From Rostratula benghalensis (Eukaryota > Chordata > Aves > Charadriiformes > Rostratulidae), in assembly GCA_013399305.1 (NCBI GenBank), contig VXAI01000068.1, positions 124,001-188,000 of the forward strand: a stretch of DNA of 64,000 bases. Reading direction: 5' to 3'. Shown here piece after piece: positions 12,591 through 25,670 of the stretch. The number at the start of each line of letters is the position of its first letter. Positions within the stretch are counted from its first letter, which is position 1. Both the position numbers and the translations under genes were made by a program. The notes below the pieces were generated by a model. It was not told where the DNA came from, searched no databases, and worked only from the letters and a program-made list of their open reading frames with translations.

Positions 12591-15500
12591 AAACAGTTTT
12601 GTTTAAAAAAAACTTGGCATCACGGAGTAGATTTGAAGTTTTTTTTTTTTTTTTTTCCTGTACAATTTAACTCTTTATCACACGTAATAAATATGAAAGG
12701 AGTATTAATAAAATTTCCAGGTTACACAGGGGTTGGGGTTGCGGTTAATGATGATAGTGACTGGTCAGCTACCAAGTGGCTGGGATTCCTTGTGTGCAAA
12801 CAAGCAGCACGCAAAGAAACCCATGCCTTTAATAAAGTCACATTTCAGAAAGAAAGAATCCTACCTAGGAAGTCATTACTCTTGCAGGCTGCTATTTTGA
12901 TGGAAATGAATTAAATATGAGTTCTTAGTGCTATCCCCTGGTATGTGTACCGGGTAGGAACGGAAAAAGAATCTCTCTGAATTATGTTCATTTATAAACA
13001 CTTTCAGAAAGGCCCCTCTGTCCACAGTTGACGGCATGTGTTGACAATTTAAACAATATCCATAAAAGGTTTCCATCCAGGCAAGATGAGAAGTCTATAT
13101 GCTCTCCCTGTAATGGAAAAGTGGACGAAACTAAAACATCTTAATTTTTCCAAATTGTGGAAGTGTAAAGTTAAAGCCTGTCTTCTTTTTTGCACGGGGA
13201 ACGGTAATCTGGTAGAAAATGGGAGAAAAAGGAGTACTCTCCTTTCAAACAAGTAATAATAGCTAAAGGCTGGAACCATAGCTGTATGGTTTGGGCTGAA
13301 TTTCTAAATAGTGGAAAATTCAAAGAATTCAAAGTTACGAAGCTGAATGAACTATCTCACTGCACTGATCCTCGCCATTTTACACTGAGGGATGATCAGT
13401 GGTGACAGTGATGTACTTGTGAGACCAACTGAGTCACACTCTACCAAAAACACTCAGAAGTTATGGAGCCTGGAGCTTTGCTGCGTGAGGGCATCACAGC
13501 TTGGTCTGGCAAAAATTTCCAAGCACTGTAGTATGGGTAAATATGCAGCTCTCTCTTACAACTCCTCTGTCTTAAAAGTACTAAAGTTTCTAATAGTTAA
13601 AGGCAAGTTACAAAATTGCATGAGCAAACTGAAGAGTGGGTAAATTTTGTTTGTGGTAGAGCTGTCCCTAAGATCGGGGAAAACCTCTATCAAGCTCAGG
13701 AATCTGCAATTGTCAAGAAAGACCAATATATACTTTAATGGTATATATTATTTTGAGGACCTTCAAGGCAGAAATGATGGAAAGTGGATTTTTGGAAGGT
13801 GAGAAAGAGTAGAAGACAGACAGAATGAGCCCTGTACCTGAGTTATGCAAGACAAATTCCCAGTTCTATTTTTAGCAAAATAGAACAGTCACAGAGAATA
13901 GAGCAATGTGCTATAAATGAAGAGTGCTGACAAAGCATATGTTGGTAAAAACTGAGGGAGGGTAATGAAATAGGACAGAGAAGGCTGAAATTTTGTCAGC
14001 ATTCCATAGCACATAGCATTACTGTTGATCTTACTTGAGGAAGTGGTCTACATATATTCATTTCTAAAATGAAAAGAGAGATTAAATTATTCAGTATAAA
14101 ATTCTAAATTTTCAACTTCAATTTATTGTAAATATCCTTATAGAACTAGATTTATACAACTGAAAGAAATAAAATGGAGATTGGTTCTCAAAGAGGTTTT
14201 TTTTTAAAAAAATATTATTTATTATTATGTTAACTTTTGTTGTAGAATTAAAATAGTTCTTTTTTTGGGAAGGGAAGAAGTAGCATTTGATCATGCAGGG
14301 AGAAACTGGCATTCAGAAAGTACCTGCTATTCTTGAATATAGAATTAACTTAGAATTTCTATGCCAAATTCTTTTTTTTTGTTTTGTTTTTTTTTTTTTG
14401 TTTTAAGGGCTTAATTTAGTAAAATATGTCTCTGAAAGGATCCTAGACAATATTCTAAGTCTAGTGAGCATATAAAAACGAACAGAGTTCACTTGCTGTT
14501 CATATGCTTAAGTAATAAGTGTTATAAATCTGTGTTCAGGTATGTGCCCCTGTGTGGAGTGTGCATCCTGAAGATAGTAATGCTTTTGTTAGATATTTTA
14601 AAAATTATCTTATTGTTTAGCTTGCATTATTCTATCAAGCTAGATAAATTCTGATTGTCATGGTCGTAGACAGGATAATAAACCAAGAAGACTAGAAAAC
14701 CCCAGAGTGCAGTTTCAGGTGAGCCTGAAGCAAATATGGTGATGTGTTCTTAAATACCCATATGCTTAACATAGCCATGATATATTTCATTTTTACAGAC
14801 CTATGTACTCGTGGTGCACGGCCTGGTTTGGGGGTGAGGAGGAAATTGCTGAAAATAATTTAAGGCAAGCTTTTCCTTGTGTGATGATTGGAAGTATGAG
14901 AAATGCTATAAATCATTCATTGGAGGCAGCCTTCGGAGTTTCCAAATCTTATGTCTTAATAGGAGATTCTGGTGAATGCCTGAAACATCAAGGACCTTCT
15001 TATAACTGAGCCTCAGGATCAATTAACTCTCTTACTGGAATTGACCACATATTTTGTTGAAAGCACAAATATTTTTCAATTTTCCTCCATTCTAGAAGAT
15101 ATTAAAAAAACATACTAGAAGATATTAAAAAAACAAAAAGTACAAAAGGCTTCAGGTGATACTCATATGGTCCCTGTATTAATCTGTTTGGGGTTTTTTT
15201 CATGTCTGTGGTGTATTTCACCATCAATGTGGCTTAAACATGAACACGTATTCATCCTGCCTAGACCTGGGATCCCTGTAATCCCCTGACCCAGGCTGGC
15301 TAGCTTAACAAAAGGAAGCCTTAATTAAATTATGGCCTAAATTCCCTTTGGAGAAGCTGAGTAAAATTCCATAGATGTGGGATATTGAGCCCTGAGCAGA
15401 CGTGAAAAGAAATCTGGTAGCCTGGTGACCTGGCGAAGAAATCCCAAACCTAAGTGGTTGAAACGTCCTGCTTTGAGAGATGATTTTTTTTTTTTAAAGA

Positions 15501-15606
15501 ACTGCATCCCCTTTAGAAGCCTTCTTGTTTTTTGCTGAACCTAGCTGGTGTCTGGGAGGTGTGTTTGGATTTGATTAAATATTTTGTAGTTAAGTCAGCA
15601 ACCTGC
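12591..15606. other. LRP1B: Unique intronic sequence with T-runs and one tandem duplication
   Basis: Contains poly-T at 12639-12657, a T/G run at 14369-14404 and a 23-bp tandem duplication at 15092-15135. No gene is recognised. Confidence 0.6.
15092..15135. repeat. 23-bp tandem duplication
   Basis: CTAGAAGATATTAAAAAAAC is repeated with period 23 (starts at 15092 and 15115), identical over the shared bases. This suggests a recent slippage or an indel-repair duplication. Confidence 0.9.
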
Positions 15607-15694
15607 TGTAGGAGGACCTGCCTTGGCAGGGGGGTTGGACTAGGTCATCTCCAGAGGTCCCTTCCAAGCCCATAGCATTCTGAGATTCTGTGAT
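15607..15694 (+). mobile_element. CR1 LINE 3'-end fragment
   Basis: About 88 bp: TGTAGGAGGACCTGCCTTGG, GGTTGGACTAGGTCATCTCC, and tail ATTCTGAGATTCTGTGAT. Its tail matches the copy ending at 28285 (GGACTGGGTGATCTCCAGAG), so the two belong to one subfamily. Confidence 0.9.
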
Positions 15695-17524
15695 GACGTG
15701 CTTGAGGACCACCAGCATTACCTCATATTTAGTCGTTGTATTATATTTAGTGGCCTGAGAGTTGAGATGAATCTTTAGAATACAAACAGTACAACAGCTG
15801 AGATAATACCCAGCATGTTCTTTTGGTTCTCCTATGCCCTCGTAACACCTCTGCACAGGCAGCAGAGAAAATTGCTCATTGACCAATTCAATTATTTTTA
15901 TGTAGTTGGACATGTCGCTAATACCAATCAATTAGAACCTCCTTGTACTACTGGGAAATCTTTATTTATCTTTGGGACTGAAGGCATTTTAAATCTCTTC
16001 AGATAAGTACCTTTCTAGAGGGAAGTGAATAATTATCGGAAAAGATGAGGAAACCTCCCACTTTCTTCTCTTTAGGAAGGACTTCTTTTCAGGGAAAGGT
16101 GTTACGGAAGTCAAGGCAATTTTTTTTACACTAAACACTGGTAGTAATAATAATAAAAAATGGAGTGAATTGGATTTGTTTGCATATGGCTCCTCCAGCA
16201 GCAGTGTTTCTGTGGTTTCCTTCTTTGCTGCCACTGAAAACCTGTTCATCTGCCCAGTGATTGATGCTGGGAGCTGATCTGTCTGCAGAATATTTAGGTT
16301 TTTCTCTCAGGAGGGTTGGCTTTTACACATTCAGCTCTCGAAGCAGGCTGGGGTTGTGCAGGTTGGCGGGCTGGCACGCAGGAGGAGGACAGCAGGAGAA
16401 GGACAGCCACGGCTGGGGTATAGAGAAGATCAGGAGCAGATATTTTAAACTTCTGTGGGACTGCTGTCCTGGTGGATGGTGTGGCTTGAATGGGAGGAAT
16501 TGAGCAGTTTGCTGGGTAGGTTGTTGTTTTGGAGAAAAACACTGGGTAATACTGTCCAGTGGCTCAAGCAGAATCTTTTCCTGTTGATTTCAATCCATGG
16601 CCTTTGCCGTGAACGTGGCTTTTTGCAGTAGAGGAAATTTTCAGCAGATTTTCAGCTCTCAGCTGAGGTAATAGCTCTGCATCGGTAGGTTCGTGCCGGT
16701 TTAAATGTTGTCTCACTGCTGACCTTGTACAGGGTGCTCTCACTGCCCCCTTTACACAGATGCAAATTTTTGAGAATGGAGCGAGGGATGTTTTCCTTCT
16801 GTCACATCATGTATTTTGGAAAGCTATGAGCATGCGAAATCAAAAAAATAAAACAAAAAGGAAGGAGAGGAAATGTTTGATATTGGGAAATAGCTTTATA
16901 ACGCCCTCGTACCTCCTAACTATTCCAACCACATAAGACACCTCTTATCTAATAATAAATAAAATGGTAGCTAAATCAAAATTCAGTTGGGTCAGGTATA
17001 CGCAAATAATAAATAATCTTAAAGATTCACAAGCAATAGTCCAGAAGCATAAAACCAACTAAGCTGGTGATACCACGAGTCCAAAGAATTCATTAAAGTC
17101 TTTTGGAAAGTGCCCACTAGGGAAACATAAAAAATAGAGGGCAAATGGAGACGTGCCCAACCTTGGGTAAAACCTCATAGGTTTTAACTGCTGACTTAAG
17201 GAGAAAAGAAAAAGGCACTTCTGAGCTGGAATTTTTGTTTGTGTATCATAACTGACAGCCAATGACAGATTCTGCCCCTGACCTGGTTTTGGATCCATTG
17301 ACTTCCGTCAAATCCTACAACACTGTGTTGCAAAAACTGTAGTCTTAAATGGTGGTTTTACAAGATTTTTTGTTTTTAAATTAATCCTCTTTTTTTCTGT
17401 ATGAAACACATGAAATGATATTTCTTTTTTCCAACTTCATCTTATGATTCATTATTTTATATACTCTGGTCTTATTTCTGTATCTTCAACAGACTGAAAA
17501 AATTTGATCTACTTGTGGTTTATT
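15695..17524. other. LRP1B: Unique intronic sequence up to the assembly gap
   Basis: Open frames at 15590-15931 (minus) and 16261-16503 (plus) have no recognisable domain. Nothing else is seen. Confidence 0.6.
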
Positions 17525-18084
17525 NNNNNNNNNNNNNNNNNNNNNNNNNNNNNNNNNNNNNNNNNNNNNNNNNNNNNNNNNNNNNNNNNNNNNNNNNNNN
17601 NNNNNNNNNNNNNNNNNNNNNNNNNNNNNNNNNNNNNNNNNNNNNNNNNNNNNNNNNNNNNNNNNNNNNNNNNNNNNNNNNNNNNNNNNNNNNNNNNNNN
17701 NNNNNNNNNNNNNNNNNNNNNNNNNNNNNNNNNNNNNNNNNNNNNNNNNNNNNNNNNNNNNNNNNNNNNNNNNNNNNNNNNNNNNNNNNNNNNNNNNNNN
17801 NNNNNNNNNNNNNNNNNNNNNNNNNNNNNNNNNNNNNNNNNNNNNNNNNNNNNNNNNNNNNNNNNNNNNNNNNNNNNNNNNNNNNNNNNNNNNNNNNNNN
17901 NNNNNNNNNNNNNNNNNNNNNNNNNNNNNNNNNNNNNNNNNNNNNNNNNNNNNNNNNNNNNNNNNNNNNNNNNNNNNNNNNNNNNNNNNNNNNNNNNNNN
18001 NNNNNNNNNNNNNNNNNNNNNNNNNNNNNNNNNNNNNNNNNNNNNNNNNNNNNNNNNNNNNNNNNNNNNNNNNNNNNNNNNNNN
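17525..18084. other. Assembly gap (560 N)
   Basis: A run of 560 undetermined bases. The real length and content are unknown. Open frames reported across it are artefacts of N translation. Confidence 0.99.
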
Positions 18085-18677
18085 GGAAGTAGGGGGCCAT
18101 GTGTCATTCTGATTGGTCAATCTGGCCAAAACCACAACATGATGATATGGCTGTTTTAAGATATTTAGGTAAGGGACACTAGCAAAAAAGTTTATCATAT
18201 AGATATAGCTTATATTAATTACTCTTCTTCAGAAGCTTCTTGCCTTTTCAATGGGCTTCTGTAGACTTGAGAGGCACTTAAACCCTCTTTCAACTTTTCT
18301 TTATGTATTCGATTGATTCTCTTACCTTATATGTCTGTTACTTCTTTTTTTTGATACAATTTCCACCTGTTTTCTAAGATTAGAAGTCTCATTTTCTATT
18401 TATATAAAGTTCTCTTTTATGTGGATACTACTAACAGACTAATTTCTGTAATACTGCACCTACTAGTAATACTTCGAGAATGTGAATATGATCAGTCATA
18501 TTTAGGTTGTTCATTAGTCCTCAGAAAAGGAAAGAAGTGAAATACTGTGTTTTCTTGCAGTGCCTTGATTTTGCTTTAGGTGATGTAATTTAAGAGCCAT
18601 GGAGTTTATATTTGTGTTGAGGTAGGCACTTAGCTATACATTTCTGCTGGAGAGAGCCAAGGTCAAGCAAACGATTC
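18085..18677. other. LRP1B: Unique A/T-rich intronic sequence
   Basis: No repeat or gene is recognised between the gap and the next CR1 copy. Confidence 0.65.
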
Positions 18678-19452
18678 ATGGAATCATAGAATGGTTTGGG
18701 TTGGAAGGCATCTTGATGATCATCGAGTTCCAACCCGCCTGCCATGGGCGAAGGCACCTCCAACTAGAACAGGTTACTCAAACTCCATCCAGCCTGGCCT
18801 TGAACACTTCCAGGGATGGGGCATCCGCAGCTTCCCTGGGCAACCTGTTCTAGTGCCTCACCACCCTCACAGGAAAGAATTTCTTGCTAGTATCTAATGT
18901 AAATCTCCCCTCTTTCAGTTTAAAACCATTGTCCTTTGTCCTATCTCTACATTTGCTGACAAAATGTCCCTCCCCATCTCTACTGTAGGCCCTCTTTAGG
19001 CACTAGAAGGAGCTATAAGGTCTCCCTGGATCCTTCTCCAGGCTGAACTACCCCAACTCTCTCAGCCTGTCTTTGTAGCAGAGATGAGCCAGCCCTTGCA
19101 GAATCTTGGTGACCTCCTCTGAACTAGTTCCAACAGGTCTATGTCCTTCTTACGTTGGAGTCTCCAAAGCTGGACACAGTACTCAATGTGGGGTCTCAAG
19201 AGGGTGGAGTAGAGGGGCAGAATCCCCTCCCTCACCCTGCTGGCCACGCTTCTTTTGAGCAGCTCAGGATGCAAGTGGCTTTCTGGGCTGTGAGGGCAGA
19301 TTGCTGTCTCATGTTGAGCTTCTCATTCACCATCATCCCCAAGTCCTTCTTCTCAGAAATGTTCTCAACCCATTTTCTACTCAACCTGGAATTGTGCTTG
19401 GGTTGCCCTGACCCATGTGTAGGACTTAGCCCTTGGCCTTCATAAACCTCAG
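18678..19452 (-). mobile_element. CR1 LINE fragment, antisense
   Basis: About 775 bp. Its 3' end is at the left (GAATCATAGAATGG at 18681). It includes GGGATGGGGCATCCGCAGCT and TGTCCCTCCCCATCTCTACT. On the minus strand 19062-19274 encodes the CR1 ORF2 C-terminal block (LLKRSVASRVREGILPLYST then LLELVQRR). It is 5'-truncated with no intact ORF. Confidence 0.95.
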
Positions 19453-21361
19453 TGATTAATGGTGCTTCGTTCTGCTGAAGGGGGCACAGAGACTCCTCTT
19501 ACTTTCAAGACCTTCCACACAATTTCTAGTCTGGGTTACTCAGTCCTCTTGTTGATGATAGAAAATGCTGAATATGGAGGCCACCAGAGATTTCAGAATA
19601 CAGGCACAGAGCTGTATTGAAGGATGATTAAGGACAGATTAATAGTGCTATAGAATGAGAATATCTGAACAGCTGTTTTATTTGCTTGCTTTCTATTTTC
19701 TTTTTTTTTTTTTTTTTCCTAAGGCATACTGACCAGGGTGGTAATTCCTTTTAAGCAGAAAACTGAGATAATTTTCTATAAACTAATATTGTAAGACCAC
19801 ATGTACAAACCTGTAATTTTTATGATTGTGGTTATTTATTTACATGAAGGGGTGGCGGGGGGGGAGGAAACCAACAGGTTCCCTTAGCGATTTTTTAATC
19901 TGGATTCTTACTAAGCTCACATTATGAAAATTACTTGTCTCTGAAGAATTGTTCTATATAAATTTAGTCTTCATGATTAAATTTAGCAATATAGTGAAAC
20001 AAAATTTTAACTCGTTTAGAAAATCTTAATCCATCTCTTAATGCAGTTTCCGTAATCAGTTTGGGGAGGGGGGGCAAGAGAAAATGAGGAAAATGCAATA
20101 TCTTACAGTTAAACTGTGACACTGTGCAGACCCCAAAAGACTAGGAAGGAGAAAGTCCTGCTAGGCTTTCCTTTAAAGAACATTTTCCATTGTTAAGGTA
20201 ATTTTCAAAATTTATTTTCTGCCAGTGGAGAAGTACAATGTTTTGTAAAGTAAAATTTGATGTTTTCTGTTATTACTGTTGGAAGACTTACTCAGTTGAA
20301 GCTAAACCAGATGTTTTGACATGAAGTCTCTCTCAAAGAAGTTCCCGGCAGTGAGACATTACAGATTGGTGTCAAATGTTGATCTCTGTCATCGTGAGAT
20401 GTTCTAACCCAGCAGCTTTCCCGACACAAAGCTCTCTGGAAGGGCACCATGGGCTGCCTCCAGGACGGTGCAGATTCCCTCGGTGTTCCTGGGCAGGTGT
20501 GAGGTGGAGGAATTATTAACATAAGCTGCTCTTGAAAAGATGTGATTTTTCTCTTTTTTCCTCATTTTTTTCCCCCTGTAAGTTCTGCAGTAAAGCCACA
20601 AAAATGAGATTTGGTATTAATAATGTTTCCTAACCTTCTGAATGATTAATATTTAGGTGATGACTTAATAAGACGATTCAGTTCTTCTACTTGTAAGACT
20701 TAATAGTGATAATGAACTCAAGGTTAAATAACGCTTATATAGCACCTTCCGGTGGGGGAGAGTTCAAATGTTATATACACATAATTAATCATGCTGTAGA
20801 AGGTTAGTATTATAAGCATGTAAGTCATATTAAGGAAAAGCAAAATTTAGCAAAACAGGTATTTTGTCCTGAGTTCACGTTGTGAGATGGGGACAGAAGC
20901 AAGCAATCCTGAGCAGGCCCTCTCTTAATCACTGCACACAGATACTTTATTCACAACAAAACAAAAAAAAAAAAAAACCCAACACATCAAAACCAGAGGA
21001 ATAACTAACTGCATTCAAATTACTCCCCTGTTAGCACCAATTAGCTAAATGTGGGGGAGCAGTGAGTAAACTTTAGGAGAGGCAGATTTTTTGATCAGAA
21101 GTGCACTTTGGTGGCACTGAGTTGAGATACGTGTGATGGACACAAAGGCATGAAGCCTCAGAGCACACTGAAGTGCCACCACTTGCTGTGATTTTGCTGT
21201 TCCAGTTTGTGAACAGCTTTTTTTTTTTTTTTTTTGGCTCGGGTTTCTCTCCTGCCTTTGCATTCACCAAGCCTCTGGATGGCAACAGAGGTAGAGTTGG
21301 GGTCTTCTTAGTTTAGTTTAGTTTTAAAGAGGTTTATTAGTAATAGGATAGTGAAAAGCAA
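19453..21361. other. LRP1B: Intronic sequence with G-rich, poly-T and possible old repeat segments
   Basis: Contains poly-T near 19702-19717, G-rich runs at 19849-19867 and 20061-20074, a possible ancient repeat at 20728-20850, a poly-A run at 20963-20977 and a poly-T run at 21219-21235. No gene is recognised. Confidence 0.6.
20728..20850 (+). repeat. Possible ancient amniote interspersed repeat
   Basis: CTTATATAGCACCTTCCGG, then TATACACATAATTAATCATG and AGTATTATAAGCATGTAAG follow the order of an old family seen in many amniotes (TTATATAGCACC..., TTTACAAACATTAATTAATCC, then GTATTATTATCCCCATTTTA). I am unsure of the family name, and divergence is high. Confidence 0.35.
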
Positions 21362-21656
21362 TTGCAGGAGCTGGGACTGCTTAGTTTGAGGAAGAGGAGG
21401 GTGAGGGGAGACCTCATTGCTCTCTACAACTACTTGAAAGGACACTGTAGAGAGGTTGGTGCTGATCCCTTCTCACAGAGAATTAGCAACAGAACAAGAG
21501 GGAATGGCTTCAAGCTGCAACAGGGTAGGTTTAGGCTGAACACGAGGAAAAAATTTTTCTCAGACACTGGAATAGGCTGCCCAGGGAAGGGGTTGAGTCC
21601 CCATCCCTGAATGAGTTTCAGAGTGGTTGAGATGTGGTGTTGGGGGACGTGGGGGC
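21362..21656 (+). mobile_element. CR1 LINE fragment, truncated at both ends
   Basis: Starts GGAGCTGGGACTGCTTAGTT and runs through CTCTACAACTACTTGAAAGG and GGAATAGGCTGCCCAGGGAA to GATGTGGTGTTGGGGGACGT. It is very close to 31684-31982 and so belongs to that subfamily, but it lacks the final tail. An open frame remains at 21362-21610. Confidence 0.93.
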
Positions 21657-24298
21657 TTCTGAGCTCTGGAAACTCCTTGCTCACACCTTCATGAATGGTT
21701 CATTTTCACTTGATCCCAAGTGGGATCCGCCTGGCAGTGGGAGCCAAGGATTGTCACACACATGTGGGCAGTCACGGCGGGTTGTGTCCACCACCAGGGT
21801 CCTCCAGATCCAGAAGCTCAGCTGGGCTGACCCTTAGCCTCTGGGTGTCTCTAGGGCCAGGGAAGATTTCCTGCACTCCTTACTTAGCTGAACACTGAGA
21901 AGCAGAACACATTCTGTGCTGGCAATTCAAAATGAGGGCAAATTAAGGTAAATTAGAAAATCATGAACTATTTAATACTCCTATTTCCACATTATTTATT
22001 CAGAAGAAATTTCTATTAACAGTGCATTGGACTCACAAGGCAATTAACTCCATCCCTTTCACAGATCTCTCCACAGATACACTGACATGCTCTGCAGAAC
22101 AAAGGGATTGATCTTTTGGGACTAAGATGCTGTTGTGGTTCGGTGTTTTTCCATTCGTTTATCGCTGTGTTAACATGTGAGGGAAAACGTTTAGTTGCAT
22201 TGCTGCATTCTGTGAAGATGTAGAAGGTCAGGAAGATGTTTCTAGATGTAGATCCACATCAGAAATGTTTTCCACTGGTAATATTCAGAGCATCCGGAAT
22301 GATTGTCTTTTCTTCCCTCAAGTCTGCTTTGCCCTTGTTTCCCTGAGAAATACGGCTTCTGATTTCTACCTTCAGTTTGGTGCCTGAGGGAGAAACAAAA
22401 TGTGGATAATGGATCCTCTCAAAGAGGGCAAGTGTTGTTTGATAAAACATCAAGTCTTTCTTTGACCGAAAGATGCATTCTTTCTCAGTTCCATGGGGTT
22501 CAGGAGTCAGTTCTGGAATGGTGGATACCTGTGTGCAAGATGGTTTATTTTCTACGCAGCTCTTATAAATACTGTAATGCTGAAGTAGATGCACACTTTA
22601 ATTATTCTAAAAACATAATTTATACATTAGTTTCCATAGCAACTTGTCATTGCTGTGGCATGGTTGGAGCAAGTGACATTTGCGAATGTAGAAAGTCAAT
22701 GTATACAGTGATTTACAACGTAGCAATTGATTTCTCAAGTAAATATTGGGTTTTTTTGGTTATGGCCAGCTGCATTTATTGAAATTGTTGTATATTCCGT
22801 AGGTATAAACTAGATGGGAAAATTAGTCAATGAGGTCACTGTATTTTAAGCATTAAGAACTGTAATTGAAATCTGTTTCTGCAAAAGGCTGTATTTTCAA
22901 AAATACTCTACTTTGACATGTGGCAATATGGTTTCTTCAGGGCTTGCTCCACTGTTAAATAAAGATTTAAGTGTTGAGCTCAGAAGGAATCATCACTTTC
23001 AACCAGGGACAATTCACTGTGCCAATAAAAAGGTTGTGTACAATTTAGAAAGAACAAGAAAACAATGTTCTCGGCTCTAATTAGTTTTCTTGATATATAA
23101 GGTAATATATTTCTCAGAAGGATATAAATGATGCTAACACTTTTATTTTGACATAATAAGCCTTCTGAAGAATTACTGAGTTTAAATGAAAAATGCATAC
23201 AGTACTTGCAACCCCGTTTTCCACTGTTTGGCTCGGAACTATTGTTGCGTCTATCTGTACATGGAGGAAATCTGTTTGTGGATTAAATCATGAGCTATTG
23301 CTGCTCCCAACTTACTTTTTTTAATAGGGTTCTTTAATAGATTGTGGAAATCTGCAGCAGTAGAATGTCTTGGAAAAGAGCTGGTTCATCCCGGAATAGG
23401 TTTGCTGCTGCGCAAGAGAAGTAGCACACAAATCTTGATTCCAGAATCTGATAGCTGCAAAGCCACAATTAACCCAAGAATGGTTGCACAAAGACACCAC
23501 AGTTGATGCAGATAAAGTTAGAATGCCAAATATCCATGATTTAATGCAGATTTATCTGTGGTTAGTTGACATTATTGTGAATGTAATGAGCTTTTCTACA
23601 CTGATCTCAAAACATTTGATAACCAGTTTAATTCTTCAAACTTTTACAGGTTTCTTTTGGTAATAGCTCACTGGATTATTTGCTAGCACATGGAAAACAA
23701 AAACCACAACCCTAGATATATTGAAATAGCAGTTTCATATATGATTTCTTTTTGTTATAATGTTAGTTTTTGGAATATAGACGAGCAGTTATTCAGTTTG
23801 AGGAAGAAGTGCAGAAGAAAAGAATAAAGGCAAATGTAACTTAGAAATATTTAAACTAAGATAATAGAAACCAAGGAGGAGGGGAGTATTTCTACTGTGT
23901 GTGCACCTTGGTGAGAAGGCCTCTGTGGAGCTAAAGGTATTGTAAGAGTAATACAGACAGCAGTACCAGCGTGCATGGTTTCAGGACTTTGGTCCCAGAG
24001 GTGCCTTCCCCGCTGTGTAGTTTCAGGCTTTGCATTGGCAATTTTCCCCCCTGCCTTTGCCTTTCACTTTTAAAAGTTGTGTGACCTCTCGTGTCTCTGC
24101 TGGGGCTGGGGCTGCCAGGCCCCCCTGGCCGTGATGCACCGTGCTGGTCTTACGCTGTGGGTTCATGCTCATGCCCCTGTGATCTTGTATGTGCAGACCT
24201 TGGGGGCGGTGGGGACAGTTCTCATGGGAAGCTGGAGTGAGAATTGCCCTGCTCCTCTCTTTTCATAACTGTTTCCTACCCCTTATTTTCTGCTTTCT
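21657..24298. other. LRP1B: Unique intronic sequence
   Basis: The open frame at 22402-22782 (126 codons) and the minus-strand frame at 22259-22594 overlap each other and show no known motif. No repeat is recognised. Confidence 0.6.
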
Positions 24299-24391
24299 CA
24301 ATCGTAGAATGGTTAGAGTTGGAAAGGACTTTTGAAGATCTTCAAGTTCCAACCCCACCGCCATGGGCAGGGACACCTCCCACCAGTCTCA
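24299..24391 (-). mobile_element. CR1 LINE 3'-end fragment, antisense
   Basis: TCGTAGAATGGTTAGAGTTG, then CTTCAAGTTCCAACCCCACC and GGGCAGGGACACCTCCCACC. About 93 bp and close in sequence to the copy at 63798. Confidence 0.92.
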
Positions 24392-25304
24392 CTTGAAGAG
24401 AGTGTGGAAACAGCAAGGGCAGATTAGAAATGAAGAATCATATTTTCTGTCACCATTTTGCTATTTATGTCTCAGTTATTTTCTCTGTAATATGAGGATA
24501 ATAAGATGTCTGTTGGGTAGACCGGTCTAAATACAGTCGTGTGGACAAATTACAGTAGTTCAGGAAGTTATTGGTTGTCAAATGAGAGGCAAAAAAAGTT
24601 GGAATATTCCATCTCGATCCAAAATAAAATGCTACAGGTTAACCCATGTGCATTAAAATTGGGAAATGGAGTGTATTTCACATACACACACGTATTCACA
24701 CACACAGAGATAATGACTGTGATTGACAGATAAACTACAATTTAACTGTCATCACACGAACGTGACCAACGATTTGTATGCAGAGCTGTAATGCTCCTCA
24801 CCAGCTTTGTAATTCCTGTTTTCTAAATACACAGACATCCACCATATGCTGACGTTCTTATGCCAGGGGAGAACGTGTTGGCACGTGGGTTTTTTTGTCT
24901 GTTGTTGGAATCGCAGCCATTTATCTCAGTGACTCAAAGGTTTTCATCATGGGCAGTTGCTTGAGGTGTTTTTGCCCCTTTCAATATTGCGGGTATTTTC
25001 TTGCAAGGCTACAAAAATATTTCTGTAAACCAGTGCAAGGGACTTTTTCCATACCTTTTGACAGTAACTTTGTACCTGTGGGCCAGAAGTTTGGGTGGCA
25101 CATATTTGAAGACCTAGGAGAAAAGTTGCCTTTTTCTGAACTTTTCTTCTTCCATCAGTAGCTTCCCCCTGTGGTTATTGCGGCCACCCTCCTGCAGTGG
25201 CAAATAGAAGGCAAAGGTTCTTGAGACTTTGGACTATTCTCTTTCTAATAAGAAGGTGTATCAGGCTTTGCTTTTCTGTGCATCCAAAGTCCACCTTAGC
25301 TAGA
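24392..25304. other. LRP1B: Intronic sequence with a possible MIR-type remnant and CA-rich tract
   Basis: The possible MIR piece is at 24468-24516 and a CA-rich stretch is near 24680-24707. The open frame at 24895-25161 has no recognised domain. Confidence 0.6.
24468..24516 (+). repeat. Possible MIR-type SINE remnant
   Basis: TGTCTCAGTTATTTTCTCTG followed by TAATATGAGGATAATAAGAT resembles the MIR segment that reads CTCAGTTTCCTCATCTG then TAAAATGGGGATAATAAT. Only about 45 bases align, so this is tentative. Confidence 0.42.
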
Positions 25305-25670
25305 GAAATCATAGGCTCATAAAATGGTTTGGATTGGAAGGGATCTTAAAGATCATTGAGTTCCAACCCCCGCTGCCCTGGGCAGGGACTCCTCCCACCA
25401 GACCAGGTTGCTCAAAGCCCCATCCAGCCTGGCCTTATACACCTAAAGGGATGGGGCATCCACAGCTTCTCTGGCCAACTTGTTCCAGTGTATCACCACC
25501 CTCCTAGGAATAAAAAATTATTCCTAATATCTCATCTAAATCTCCCCACTTTCACTTTAAATCATGATGACATTTTTACGGTTTTAAAACCATTTTATAC
25601 CATGTCCTATCACTACACTCCCTGCTAAAGAGTCCCTCCCCATCTCTCCTGTAGGCCCCCTTCAGGACAA
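25305..25670 (-). mobile_element. CR1 LINE 3' fragment, antisense
   Basis: About 366 bp starting GAAATCATAGGCTCATAAAA and including GGGATGGGGCATCCACAGCT and GTCCCTCCCCATCTCTCCTG. It is the same broad group as 18678-19452. The region near 25548-25600 carries an internal partial duplication (TTTTAAAACCATTTTA after CACTTTAAATCATGATG). Confidence 0.93.

Noticed and set aside
17486..18198. Open frames of about 195-229 codons around the gap
   Set aside because: They consist almost entirely of undetermined bases and exist only because N codons are not read as stops.
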